Below are positions 20,334 to 29,391 of a stretch of DNA of 62,952 nt, in pieces. The first letter of the stretch is position 1; every line of letters starts with the position of its first letter. The notes beneath the pieces are model-generated. The model ran no database searches. It worked only from the letters and a program-made list of their open reading frames with translations, and was not told the DNA's origin. Made by a program: the position numbers and the translations under genes. This DNA is from Candidatus Hinthialibacter antarcticus (lineage in GTDB: Bacteria; Hinthialibacterota; Hinthialibacteria; Hinthialibacterales; Hinthialibacteraceae): positions 1 to 62,952 of the forward strand of contig JAVCCE010000035.1 in the NCBI GenBank assembly GCA_030765645.1, written 5' to 3'.

Positions 20334-22844
20334 TTAATCATCCTGAAACACAAACTCGCCGGATTCAACTCCCCAGTCCATGCCGAAGAAACCTGCGGCG
20401 ACGATGCCCTCAGCGCCGTCTTTCAGATAACCAGGCGTTAAGACCGTCACATCAGGATACCCGACGCCGGATGTGAAATAGGGGCAGCGGTCGGTCAACT
20501 TCATCCCGACAAGACCCGAGCCAGACACAACCGCGACGCTGGCGAGTTTGCTATCCTGGCGGGGATACATAAACAAACAAGCCAAGTCGCTGCCTTGAAT
20601 CTCTCTTGCCCCGATTGTCACTGAGCCGTTATTGACTTGTACAGGGCAATCGGCAAGCAATTTCTTCCACGCCAAGTTTGAATTTGCGTTGCCATATAGA
20701 ACGACATTGCGGTCAGGATAATCGGCGGGGTCAAATTCATTATCGGCGATGACAGGTACGGAGGCGTTGCCGCGATACCAAAACTGTTCGGCGTCATAGC
20801 GCGCTTTGTTAAACGCCCATTGGCTTTGCCCCGACGAACCGCGCGTTCCATAAACAAACACCATCCGGTTACGAAACGCCTGTTTAAACGGCCCATAGCG
20901 GTGCGGCCCTTTGTCGGCTTTTGAGAACTTGTCAACGACAGACCATTCGCCCTCTTGCTTTTCAAGATTGACGGTTTCGCTCCAAGGCCAACGAATGTCC
21001 GCGATTTCCTGCTGGTCCAATGAAACCATCAATGCCCCATTTGGAGGCAACACGCTGACGTCCAACGACAAGCGGCTGACGTTCTTCGTCTCGCCGACAA
21101 AGCGGCGTTTGTAGGGATCAAACTGAATATCAATGGCGCTCGGCTCAAGCATCTTTTCTTGAGCGAAGATTGTCGCCCAATGGTTTTTCGCTGAGACGCC
21201 GGGGTTCACCGTCGTAAAACTGGCGCGGCGAACCTGCTCGCTTGACGGCAGCGCATGACGGGCGAAAAAGTCAAACATCGGCGCCCAATCGACGCAATCC
21301 GCGCCATTCTCATCAGAGAGGTTCCACCAGTGGCCTTGTCCAGGTTCTTCGTGATAAACGAAGTCGCGATGAAAACCGCTCAGCTCTTCGACCATCGTTT
21401 GCGCTTGTGACGCGGGCACGTTGTCGTCCGCGCCGCCGTGGAGAATATAGACGCCCTCTTGCGCATAATTATGTTTCATCGCCAGCGTGTCGCTGGCGTT
21501 TGATGAACGCTGGATGAGTTTTCCGATTTCGGTTTCAGGCTCGCGGCTGCCGCGCCCTACATAGGAGAAGAAACTGATCCAGCCCGCGCTGGGCGCGATG
21601 GCGGCGAATTGGTCGGGGAAATGCACGCCGACTTGCCAGGTTCCATGACCGCCCATCGAGTGTCCGGTCAAGTAAGTTCGCGCGGGATCGGTATGAAGCG
21701 TTTGTTTCGCAATGCCAAGCACTTCGAGCGCATCCATGCGGCCCCATTCTTCCCAATCGAACCCATACGGACGGCGGTTGGTCGGCGCCACGATATGCGC
21801 CCAGGTCTTGCTTGAATAAGCATTGGCTTGATTGATGGCTTCGACGCTGGCGCCGTGAAGCGACAACACCAACGCCGGGTCGCGCCAACCGCCCGGCAAC
21901 CGGTTCGCTGGTTGGACTGCATAATATTGTACGCTGCCGTCAATATCGCTAATGAAAGTGCGCTTGCGGCTTTGCGTCGGTTCGCGTATATCTAGGGTCA
22001 ACTCTTTGAAGTCACGCCGCGATAATCCATTGTCCGACTCCATCAACAGTTCAATCTGTAGTTTCTGTTTTCCTGGTTGTACGGGAGCATCGCTAATGAT
22101 TCGAAACGGAACTTTCGCTGCGCTCATCGGTTGGATGGGCGGCGCGGGAGTCAATGTACTCCCGCCTTGTTCGAGCGAGGCGCGAATGAACAAACCTCTC
22201 ATCTGCTTGCGCATGGGTTGAATCACGATGATTCCGCCCCAAACGTCAACGTCTTCCCCGACGACGAGATCAGGCAACGTCATATCACGATCATTCAATT
22301 GAAGGATGTTCGATGGAGTAACAAGAGAGGCCTTTAAGCGCCCGCGGCTGCATTGAAATAAGAACTCATTGTCGCCTTGATTCAAACGCACCGGCAAGAA
22401 TGAATAGCCGTATCCATACACATCGCCCATGCGCGGTACCTGATTCACGTAGACCATCGAATGGCCCGACCCATTCAACAGCATCATTCGATCACTGTCT
22501 GAATGAACATTCACGGAGATATAGCCGCGACGGCGCCCCGGCCCCTGAAACCAGCCGTCTTCATCGGCTTCAGTCTTTTGCCAGGTCGGTTCATCCGTCG
22601 CGCCAGTGATAAGAACGTCTCCTTCTTTGGGAGCCACCCACGTTCCAGTCACAATTTGATATTCAACCGGGTCCGTCCGAATCGCCGAGCGCCCGGATCG
22701 TCCCACCCGGTCAATACCAACGCCTTGCGTCAGTTGAATGGTTTCTTCTTCTGCGGTGTTCGCGGCAGATATCGTCAACGCCATACCGGTAATCAAAAGC
22801 AGATTAAACAATAAGTAACTCAAAGGGAAATTTTTTCGCGCCAT
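20334..22844 (-). CDS. Large secreted alpha/beta hydrolase (prolyl-oligopeptidase/PHB-depolymerase-like)
   Basis: An exported protein of about 836 residues. The start is placed at MARKNFPLS (22844) because AAGG lies ten bases before it and a clean signal peptide ending ISAANT follows; an in-frame ATG at 22925 would add a non-conserved leader. After about 300 residues of beta-rich sequence comes an alpha/beta-hydrolase domain: VLSLHGASVE (oxyanion region), nucleophile Ser in GHSMGGHGTW, Asp in HGGADDNVP, His in GQGHWW. The final 250 residues form another unassigned domain. Substrates may be esters or peptides; the family is used widely by polysaccharide-degrading bacteria. Probably periplasmic or secreted. 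Confidence 0.8.
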   Translation of the reverse strand: MARKNFPLSYLLFNLLLITGMALTISAANTAEEETIQLTQGVGIDRVGRSGRSAIRTDPVEYQIVTGTWVAPKEGDVLITGATDEPTWQKTEADEDGWFQGPGRRRGYISVNVHSDSDRMMLLNGSGHSMVYVNQVPRMGDVYGYGYSFLPVRLNQGDNEFLFQCSRGRLKASLVTPSNILQLNDRDMTLPDLVVGEDVDVWGGIIVIQPMRKQMRGLFIRASLEQGGSTLTPAPPIQPMSAAKVPFRIISDAPVQPGKQKLQIELLMESDNGLSRRDFKELTLDIREPTQSRKRTFISDIDGSVQYYAVQPANRLPGGWRDPALVLSLHGASVEAINQANAYSSKTWAHIVAPTNRRPYGFDWEEWGRMDALEVLGIAKQTLHTDPARTYLTGHSMGGHGTWQVGVHFPDQFAAIAPSAGWISFFSYVGRGSREPETEIGKLIQRSSNASDTLAMKHNYAQEGVYILHGGADDNVPASQAQTMVEELSGFHRDFVYHEEPGQGHWWNLSDENGADCVDWAPMFDFFARHALPSSEQVRRASFTTVNPGVSAKNHWATIFAQEKMLEPSAIDIQFDPYKRRFVGETKNVSRLSLDVSVLPPNGALMVSLDQQEIADIRWPWSETVNLEKQEGEWSVVDKFSKADKGPHRYGPFKQAFRNRMVFVYGTRGSSGQSQWAFNKARYDAEQFWYRGNASVPVIADNEFDPADYPDRNVVLYGNANSNLAWKKLLADCPVQVNNGSVTIGAREIQGSDLACLFMYPRQDSKLASVAVVSGSGLVGMKLTDRCPYFTSGVGYPDVTVLTPGYLKDGAEGIVAAGFFGMDWGVESGEFVFQDD

Positions 22845-22938
22845 TGTAGTCATGCCTTTATATTTAGTTAGAAAAACTAATTTATAGGGGTGGCATAAAA
22901 GAACGTCAACGGTTGGTTCGTTCATTTATTAAAAATGA

Positions 22939-23153
22939 GGTTCATCCGGTAATTGAATACCTACATTGATGGATGGTCATGTTTTTGATTTCAAAAACGT
23001 ATTCCGGCGTATCAAAAATTGCCAAACAAGAATAGGTATGGGTGCAACTCTGGGAGCGCCTGTGCATAAGGGCCTGAAAGCCCGCACTGAAGCGAGCAGA
23101 GCTGTACCCATACCGAATGCAGAAAAAAAAGTATCCAACTATACGTGAGAACC
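22939..23153 (+). mobile_element. MITE-like element with internal hairpin, copy 1
   Basis: Left end GGTTCATCCGGTAATTGAAT; right end, on the opposite strand, GGTTCTCACGTATAGTTGGA. The hairpin core (GGTATGGGTGCAACTCTG to CAGAGCTGTACCCATACC) lies at about 23034-23113. The flanking 8-mers are AAAAATGA (left) and CAAAATGA (right), a possible target duplication. No ORF is carried. It ends 127 bases before the pseudopilin gene. Confidence 0.8.
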
Positions 23154-23280
23154 CAAAATGAGTTCACCAAATAGAAATAAAATTCGATTAAGAGTTCATT
23201 ACGATAGGCAAAGAATCAAAAATATTTTATGATAATTTATATTCTTACTATTAATCGAATGATGATTGGGGAGAAAGTTA

Positions 23281-23886
23281 ATGAAACAATCCGGCTTTAC
23301 TTTAATTGAGTTGTTAATCGTCGTAGCGATTATTGGCATCCTCGCGGCAATCGCTGTACCCAATTTTTTGAACGCGCAAATTCGCGCCAAAGTCGCCCGT
23401 TGCGTTTCAGACATGAAGACGCTTGAGACTGCATTGGAAATGTATCAAATGGATGCGGGCGACTATCCGCCTTATGGTGGTCAAACGCCGAATGTACGAC
23501 GCTGGTATGTATTGACCAGCCCCATCGCTTATATCTCTTCGATACCGATAGATCCGTTTTTTTCAGACGCATCCGCAGACGCCGTCCAGTGGGGTTCGGC
23601 CTATGACATTACTCTCGTGAACGCCGCCAAAGACAATTACAACTGGGATTGTCTATGGGGCGCCCATTATCGTATTAACGCCTGGGGGCCTGACGCCCGC
23701 AACGACTGGGGCGGATGCCGCCAGAGCCGTGATGGAAGACAAGGGACCTTCGGTTGTCCGAACGGAATCCCCAATTTTCAATATCAGGTGTCGAACGGCC
23801 TTGTCAGCGACGGCGACATTGTGTGGCTTGGGCCAAAGACGGGTCGAAGAACCAGCCCTGATTGCAAAATCCGAAACGCCATCTAA
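23281..23886 (+). CDS. Type II secretion/type IV pilin-like pseudopilin (GspG-like)
   Basis: A 201-residue prepilin with the class III leader MKQSG|FTLIELLIVVAIIGI, Glu at +5, and an N-terminal hydrophobic helix. The region ALEMYQMDAGDYPPYG is typical of GspG-like pseudopilins. The globular tail is Trp/Gly-rich with several cysteines. The start at 23281 follows GGGGAG at nine bases; an ATG at 23266 would give a longer leader. No secretion machinery genes are adjacent. A stand-alone pseudopilin such as this may act as a surface fibre or secreted-protein carrier; a terminator follows. Confidence 0.88.
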   Translation: MKQSGFTLIELLIVVAIIGILAAIAVPNFLNAQIRAKVARCVSDMKTLETALEMYQMDAGDYPPYGGQTPNVRRWYVLTSPIAYISSIPIDPFFSDASADAVQWGSAYDITLVNAAKDNYNWDCLWGAHYRINAWGPDARNDWGGCRQSRDGRQGTFGCPNGIPNFQYQVSNGLVSDGDIVWLGPKTGRRTSPDCKIRNAI

Positions 23887-23923
23887 CGACAAACGAGTTC
23901 AATAATTTACTTCACAGTCTATC

Positions 23924-23955
23924 GGGGCGGGGAGAAATCTCCGCTCCATTTTTAT
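23924..23955. terminator. Terminator after the pseudopilin gene
   Basis: GGGGCGGGGAGAAATCTCCG then CTCCATTTTT: GC-rich stem with a four-base loop and a T-run, 38 bases after the stop codon. The following 23960-24045 is a degenerate piece of the CGCAATGAC repeat family (ends CATCGCAATGACGC). Confidence 0.75.
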
Positions 23956-24054
23956 AAAAAACGAGCGCTTCTCATTTTCGCGGCTCGTCGGGAGACTCGC
24001 CCTCCCCACGCTTCGGTCGCTAACGCTTCATCGCAATGACGCTATAGAAATTTT

Positions 24055-24309
24055 GGTTCATCTGGTACTTACATTGATGAATGGCCATAATTTTGTTTAA
24101 GAAAACGTATTCGGGCATATTGAAAATTGACGAACCAATCAGGCATGGGTGCAACTCTGGGAGCGCCTGCGCATAAGGGCCTGAAAGCCCGCACTGAAGC
24201 GAGCAGAGTTGTACCCATGCCACACACAGCGAAAGATCAAGTATTGATGAAGAGGCTTCTATAAATCTCAATTCTATTTGTGAAAAAGTATCCAAATACC
24301 GAAAGAACC
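24055..24309 (+). mobile_element. MITE-like element with internal hairpin, copy 2
   Basis: Left end GGTTCATCTGGTACTTACAT; right end, on the opposite strand, GGTTCTTTCGGTATTTGGAT. The hairpin core runs from GGCATGGGTGCAACTCTG to CAGAGTTGTACCCATGCC (about 24143-24220). Flanks are GAAATTTT (left) and GAAATTGC (right). The interior right segment (ACAGCGAAAGATCAAG) is shared with copy 3. Confidence 0.82.
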
Positions 24310-24386
24310 GAAATTGCTGACAAGAATTTATATATTGAAGATCATCTTCCCTTTGCTGTTTGCAGCGAATTCGATAGAGTCAGAGC

Positions 24387-26246
24387 ATGAACGACGCAAC
24401 GCATCCCCCAACTGATGGCTGGCATTCTTATTCTCAACTTTCGCTTCCCTATCTGGCGGCGCATCAACAACTCCTCGAACTCACCGCCCCTGAACTATTG
24501 GCTCCCATAACAAAAGAACGCCCCAAACTCGCTACGCTCAAAGTGCAATATCAAAACGGCGCGGCTCAACAAGCGAGTTTTGATCAAGGCGACGCCATCG
24601 CACTACAACCCGGCGAAGAATTGATGCGAAAGTTTCAAACCAAAATTGATGAGATAAAAACCCAGTCGCCGCCCCTCATCGTTGTCGCCGGGCTGGGGAC
24701 GTTCGCTGAATACCAATACCTGCAGCAGGCCGCCCAAGCGCTGCCGCAAACCATCATTCTATTGATTGACCGCGATCCGCTTGCGCTCACGGTCAACTTG
24801 GCGTTATTTGATTTCCGTTCCATTTTGCTCAGCGGCGCCTGGGTGTGGGCGGTGGGCGAGCCTCTGGCAGAAACCCTATTGAACCAAGTGAAAGCCCATT
24901 CACTTTTCATGACATTTACCAACAACATGGACATCGTCTTTGGCTCAAACGCGCAAGACGCAGCGACAGCCGAAGCCTACGTCCAAGCCTTTCAAACCTG
25001 TATCGGACAACTTGCCGAGCATTGCCAAACCTTGAATCAAGCGTCGCAAGAATTTCAGTCGAACATACAAACGCTTCCGAAACGCGCCGCAAAAGTTTGG
25101 TCGTCGGGCGCTATTTCTGAATATACGTCAACCCCCATATTGCGGGCGATCCATCGTGGACTGAGTTCCGTCGGCGTCGAGAGCGCTTTTACTCCGTTGC
25201 CGCGAGGGCGTACGCGAAAATTCGTCGAATATGAAGGGCTAGTTCGCGCACAACCGGACATCGTTCTGAGTTTAAACGACCCGTCTCACAGCGTGGTTCC
25301 TCAAGGAGAATTCCACCGGGCGGTCTGGGTGACCGACGACCCCACCATGCGCAAAAATCTCGATGCCTTTCCAACCTATGACGAAAACGAAGTCGTGTTT
25401 CACGCCGATCACGCATACCTGCCTGCTCTGATAAAGCAGGGCGCGATACGCACCGCCCACCTGCCAGTGTTTGCGTTATTGGAGCATGAAGGCAAACACA
25501 ACGACGAGTATGCGTTTCCCATCACCTTCGTTGGCATGATCTGGAACCTCAATCCATTTTTAGAAAAAGTATCACCCAGCGACCGCGATTTGTTGCAAGA
25601 AGCCCATCAATATGCGCTCGTTTCAGGGACAGGCACCCTGGGCTTACGCGAATGGTGGGCGCAACGCGACCTCCCTGCGTCACTGCTGCAATCCGCGCAA
25701 CGGTATTTCCAAGTCAGTGGACGCGTGTTTCGCGAAGACGCCGCCGCCCTGACCTATCTAACCTATATGCTGGATATGGATTGGCGCCGCCGCCGCATGG
25801 CCGAAGCGCTCTTGCCTTTAGGATTACACGTCTTCGGCAACCGCGACTGGTTATCGGTTCTCGGCGAGAAATATGCGAACCGCTATCATGGATTCGTCCC
25901 CTATGACCGCTTGGGCGACGTATACCGATCCGCGCAAATCGTGATCGGCGTCCACAGTTTGCAACTTCCCGGCAGCATCAATATCCGCGACTGTGACGTG
26001 CTGCGTGCAGGCGGGTGTTTTCTGACCGATTCAGTAAGCGGGATGAATGAACAAGCCATCCTGCCGGGCCGCGACTGCGAAGCAGCCAACACGCCGGAAG
26101 AATTTGTCGCGGCGGCGCACAAATTATTAAACCATGAAGACCGCCGCCAACAGTTACGTCAACAAGGAATGAAAACCATCGAATCGGGATTTCTCCCTCA
26201 GCACCGCGCCCAATTGATACTTGATGCGCTCAAGGTCTCATCATAA
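24387..26246 (+). CDS. Glycosyltransferase with Maf-N-like N terminus and CgeB-like C terminus
   Basis: A 619-residue cytoplasmic protein. The first 200 or so residues resemble the N-terminal domain of motility-associated (Maf) glycosyltransferases: LIVVAGLGTFAEYQYLQQAA then IILLIDRDPLALTVNLALFD. They parallel the start of the DUF115 protein at 45534. The C-terminal 350 residues look like the CgeB/Glyco_trans_1_2 family (LRAQPDIVLSLND-like segment, GFVPYDRLGDVYRSAQIVIG, RDCDVLRAGGCFLTD), a GT-B glycosyltransferase. It may glycosylate a surface protein such as the pilin next door; that is inference. Ends at a terminator shared with a convergent gene. Confidence 0.72.
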   Translation: MNDATHPPTDGWHSYSQLSLPYLAAHQQLLELTAPELLAPITKERPKLATLKVQYQNGAAQQASFDQGDAIALQPGEELMRKFQTKIDEIKTQSPPLIVVAGLGTFAEYQYLQQAAQALPQTIILLIDRDPLALTVNLALFDFRSILLSGAWVWAVGEPLAETLLNQVKAHSLFMTFTNNMDIVFGSNAQDAATAEAYVQAFQTCIGQLAEHCQTLNQASQEFQSNIQTLPKRAAKVWSSGAISEYTSTPILRAIHRGLSSVGVESAFTPLPRGRTRKFVEYEGLVRAQPDIVLSLNDPSHSVVPQGEFHRAVWVTDDPTMRKNLDAFPTYDENEVVFHADHAYLPALIKQGAIRTAHLPVFALLEHEGKHNDEYAFPITFVGMIWNLNPFLEKVSPSDRDLLQEAHQYALVSGTGTLGLREWWAQRDLPASLLQSAQRYFQVSGRVFREDAAALTYLTYMLDMDWRRRRMAEALLPLGLHVFGNRDWLSVLGEKYANRYHGFVPYDRLGDVYRSAQIVIGVHSLQLPGSINIRDCDVLRAGGCFLTDSVSGMNEQAILPGRDCEAANTPEEFVAAAHKLLNHEDRRQQLRQQGMKTIESGFLPQHRAQLILDALKVSS

Positions 26247-26249
26247 AAA

Positions 26250-26277
26250 AACCGGGCCGCAAAACGCAGCCCGGTTT
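26250..26277. terminator. Bidirectional terminator
   Basis: AACCGGGC-CGCAAAACGCA-GCCCGGTTT, preceded by an A-run, lies in the 56-base gap between two convergent genes and can serve both. Confidence 0.8.
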
Positions 26278-26302
26278 CATAACTTGATTATTCACATACG
26301 CC

Positions 26303-27619
26303 TTAGTGAAGCATATATTGTTCGACTTCTGTTTTATCATTCGCCAGCGTGATTCCAAAGAAGCTAAGAATCGGGCTTGCGTGAGGAATGTTGTTCGGCA
26401 TTTGAAGACCGGTCAATGTACGGTTTTCATCCAAACGATATTGCTTGCGAATGAGGATCAAGCCGCCCGGAGGTGAAGCGCCGTCATAACGCACCAAGTC
26501 AGGCCACAAACGATCACCGAGTGACGTTTCTTCCACTTCACCTGTGAAGATGCCAATATTGCGAACGCGGGGTCCCCACGGATTGTTTTCTACGCCTTCT
26601 GCGTTGCCTGGCGCGGCGTCTTCAAACTTGTAATACAGTTCGGTGACATCGCCGTTAGCAAGAAACGGGGCCAGATCAAACGAACGCAGAGCCAAGTTCG
26701 GCTGATAACCGTCCAGGTTGCCTGCAGGGGCCGTATAAACCTGATCTTCTGTGGCAGAGTTATACAATTCAGTGAAGTTCACATTGTCTGTTGAAATTGA
26801 GAACTTGACGTTGCCCCACATTTCAACCCACAAGGTCGCTTCGGTCAGGCCTTCTAACGAGCCGGGGTAACCATCCATGTAATAAGTGAAATAGTTATCG
26901 ACGCCGTTGCAGTAGGTGTACTGGCCATAGTCATGATTGGCTTGTCCAACGCCTTCCCAGACATAAATCAAACCGTTGGGATCGCCTTCATAGGCTTTGT
27001 ACTGCTGGACGATTTCTTCTGCATCGCCGCTGACGGGCGCCACCCATACTGGCGGTTCCCAGAACCAGTCGTTCACAATGCCGATTTCCATCCAGTCGCC
27101 TTCACCGTCAGCGTAAATCGGCTTGAAGTTATTCAGTTCCGTACGCGGATCGACCAATTCACCGGTATCAGGGTCCTGTTCCGGGCCCCATTGGGTCTCG
27201 TTGCCCGGCCAATTGCCGCTGCCCGACATCATGGCGAAGAAGGCGTATTTATAATTGCCTTCGGGCACTGCGATGATATTTCCAACAGGATAATAGACAT
27301 CAAGTGCGCCGACCATTTCAGGCAACAAAAACTCAACTTCTCCGTCTGCCGTCAGGTTCACTTGTCCTGGAATGACGTCTTCAGGCAAAGTTGAAATTTG
27401 AATCCGCTGCGTTGTACCACTATCCAGCGTCCATGTCCCGCCAGATTCATGGCTGGTTGCAACGGCAGGCTCATCCGCAACATCATCATACCAACCATCA
27501 GCGTTTAAGTAATCCAATAAATCGACAGGCGTACAATCAAATGATTGCGCCTGTACTGAAGGCAACAGTAACAGCGCCGCTGCCCCAGCCAAGGTGAGTT
27601 TTCCAATCAATCTTTTCAT
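26303..27619 (-). CDS. Secreted protein of unknown family
   Basis: A 438-residue protein with a clear Sec signal (MKRLIGKLTLAGAAALLLLP, cleavage after SVQAQ) and a strong GGAGGAG ribosome site before the start, suggesting high expression. The mature part is acidic, rich in Trp, Tyr, Gly and Pro, and predicted to be all-beta (for example GNYKYAFFAMMSGSG and TLWVEMWGNVKFSISTDNVN). I do not recognise a domain. Only two cysteines (CTPVD, YCNGVD) are evident in the mature chain. It could be a surface or carbohydrate-binding protein; no function is claimed. No repeats or sorting tail are visible. Confidence 0.75.
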   Translation of the reverse strand: MKRLIGKLTLAGAAALLLLPSVQAQSFDCTPVDLLDYLNADGWYDDVADEPAVATSHESGGTWTLDSGTTQRIQISTLPEDVIPGQVNLTADGEVEFLLPEMVGALDVYYPVGNIIAVPEGNYKYAFFAMMSGSGNWPGNETQWGPEQDPDTGELVDPRTELNNFKPIYADGEGDWMEIGIVNDWFWEPPVWVAPVSGDAEEIVQQYKAYEGDPNGLIYVWEGVGQANHDYGQYTYCNGVDNYFTYYMDGYPGSLEGLTEATLWVEMWGNVKFSISTDNVNFTELYNSATEDQVYTAPAGNLDGYQPNLALRSFDLAPFLANGDVTELYYKFEDAAPGNAEGVENNPWGPRVRNIGIFTGEVEETSLGDRLWPDLVRYDGASPPGGLILIRKQYRLDENRTLTGLQMPNNIPHASPILSFFGITLANDKTEVEQYMLH

Positions 27620-28037
27620 CTACAACTCCTCCAGTTCAATTATGCCGCTTATTGGGCAAAATCCCCGGAAATCCATCTATTTCCCGAGTCTTACAACTAC
27701 CTAACACACCAATTTTTTGTTTTCAATGGCCAAGTATCATATTCTCATAAATAATCACTTTTATTTATACCTAAAGCAAATCAATACAAATATTTACTCG
27801 ATTGACATAATGACTTCTACATAATTAACTAAACAGGAAATTAAAGGACATTTGCTCATTAAATAATCTAGCCTGACATTCAATTAAGTACGACTAGAGA
27901 AAAGCGTCAGTTTTGTGTGAATCATTTGTTTTACCTGCTGTCCCTCTATTCATTGCGAGCATTGGTTTAGTATACTGAGTGTCAATCGCGGAAACGTGAT
28001 CCCCCTGATCGACTTCATCAATAGAAAGGATTTCGCG
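27620..28037. other. Divergent intergenic region, promoter candidates only
   Basis: 418 AT-rich bases separate the secreted orphan from the oxidase operon. Weak rightward promoter candidates are TTGACA (27802-27807) with TTAACT 17 bases later, and a TATACT box at 27971-27976. No repeat, RNA gene or ORF stands out. AGAAAGGA (28023-28030) is the ribosome site of the next gene. Confidence 0.4.
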
Positions 28038-29378
28038 ATGCAATATCCGATTTGGGACGTCCCTATCCTCGGCGGCGGCATGGTGATTGCCATAATCGCC
28101 ATTGTTCACGTCGTCGTCGCTCACTTTGCCGTCGGCGCTGGTCTCTTCACTGCTTGGGCTGAATGGCGGGCCTTGCGCACCAACGACCAGCTCATGTTGA
28201 AGTTCCTCAAAGATTTCAGCAAATACTTGATCTTGGGGCCATTCATATTCGGCGCACTGACTGGAGTCGCCATCTGGTTCTCGATTTCGCTCGTCAGTCC
28301 CGACGCCACTTCGGCGCTGATCCATCAATTCGTATGGGGATGGGCGACAGAATGGGTCTTCTTTCTTGTCGAGATCGTCGCGGGCTACGTGTATTACTAC
28401 ACTTGGGGAAAACTCAGCCCCGGTCGGCATAACATGGTCGGTTGGATCTACGCGATTTCAGCGTTTATGAGCCTGGTCATTATCAACGGGATATTGACGT
28501 TCATGCTGACCCCCGGCGCCTGGATCGAAACCCGTTTCTTCTGGGACGCTTTCTTGAATCCGACCTACTGGCCTTCGCTCGCGCTTCGCACCATCAGCGC
28601 CATGTCGCTAGTCGGTATTTTTGTCGCGATCATCGCCAATCTGGTTAAAGACTATACCCGCGAAGAACGCCACCACATCATCACCGCCGGCGGAAAGTGG
28701 TTGATTCCCATGGCGCTAATGGCCCCGGTTTCGGTATGGTATTTCATGTATGTCCCCGAAGCAGCGGTGCAGATGATTAGCGGCGGCGCCATCGCCATGA
28801 CCATGTTTTTCATGTTTGGCGTGGCGGCCTCTACCCTGGTCGGGCTTTACGCCTATTTCGGGCTGGTATGGAACAAACGCTACGTCAATCTTGAGACGGC
28901 GATACTCCTGGGCATGATCGCCTTTATCGCGACTGGCGCGATGGAGTTCGTCCGCGAAGGAGTACGCAAGCCGTATATCATTTATGACTATATGTATTCC
29001 AACGGCATCCTGGTGGACGACGTTGAGCGCTTACAACAAGAAGGCACGCTCGCCTGGGCGCCGTGGACTCTAGTACGCCTGGGCGCTGACCCGGAAAACC
29101 TCAGTATTGAACAACGCGGCGAGGCTCTCTTTGCGGCGCAATGCAGCCGCTGCCACACTCTCGACGGCGTCAATGGCATCAAACCGCTCATTTTGAATTG
29201 GCCGGAAGATTCCATCCGCCATTCGCTCGAAAAACTACATATCGAACAATTATTTATGCCACCGTTTGTGGGGCCGGAAGAAGACCTCAAGGCCATGACT
29301 CAATATCTGTTAAACCTCCATCGCGAACAAGAAGCCGCGATGGGCCTGCGTTCCGCAACAAGCGAACGCAAATCATAA
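28038..29378 (+). CDS. Cytochrome bd-like oxidase subunit I fused to a cytochrome c domain
   Basis: About 446 residues: roughly nine membrane helices of the CydA type, then a soluble tail with a c-heme motif (CSRCH at about residue 369) and a distal FMPPFV that offers the axial Met. Conserved-looking histidines lie in helix 1 (H24 and H29 in HVVVAHFAVGAG). The start at 28038 follows AGAAAGGA; an ATG at 27996 would add 14 residues. The bd superfamily includes OR-C-type members with c-type heme, which fits this architecture. Electrons may therefore come from a cytochrome c rather than directly from quinol; that is inference. Co-transcribed with the next gene. Confidence 0.78.
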   Translation: MQYPIWDVPILGGGMVIAIIAIVHVVVAHFAVGAGLFTAWAEWRALRTNDQLMLKFLKDFSKYLILGPFIFGALTGVAIWFSISLVSPDATSALIHQFVWGWATEWVFFLVEIVAGYVYYYTWGKLSPGRHNMVGWIYAISAFMSLVIINGILTFMLTPGAWIETRFFWDAFLNPTYWPSLALRTISAMSLVGIFVAIIANLVKDYTREERHHIITAGGKWLIPMALMAPVSVWYFMYVPEAAVQMISGGAIAMTMFFMFGVAASTLVGLYAYFGLVWNKRYVNLETAILLGMIAFIATGAMEFVREGVRKPYIIYDYMYSNGILVDDVERLQQEGTLAWAPWTLVRLGADPENLSIEQRGEALFAAQCSRCHTLDGVNGIKPLILNWPEDSIRHSLEKLHIEQLFMPPFVGPEEDLKAMTQYLLNLHREQEAAMGLRSATSERKS

Positions 29379-29391
29379 AGGAGAACGCGCC

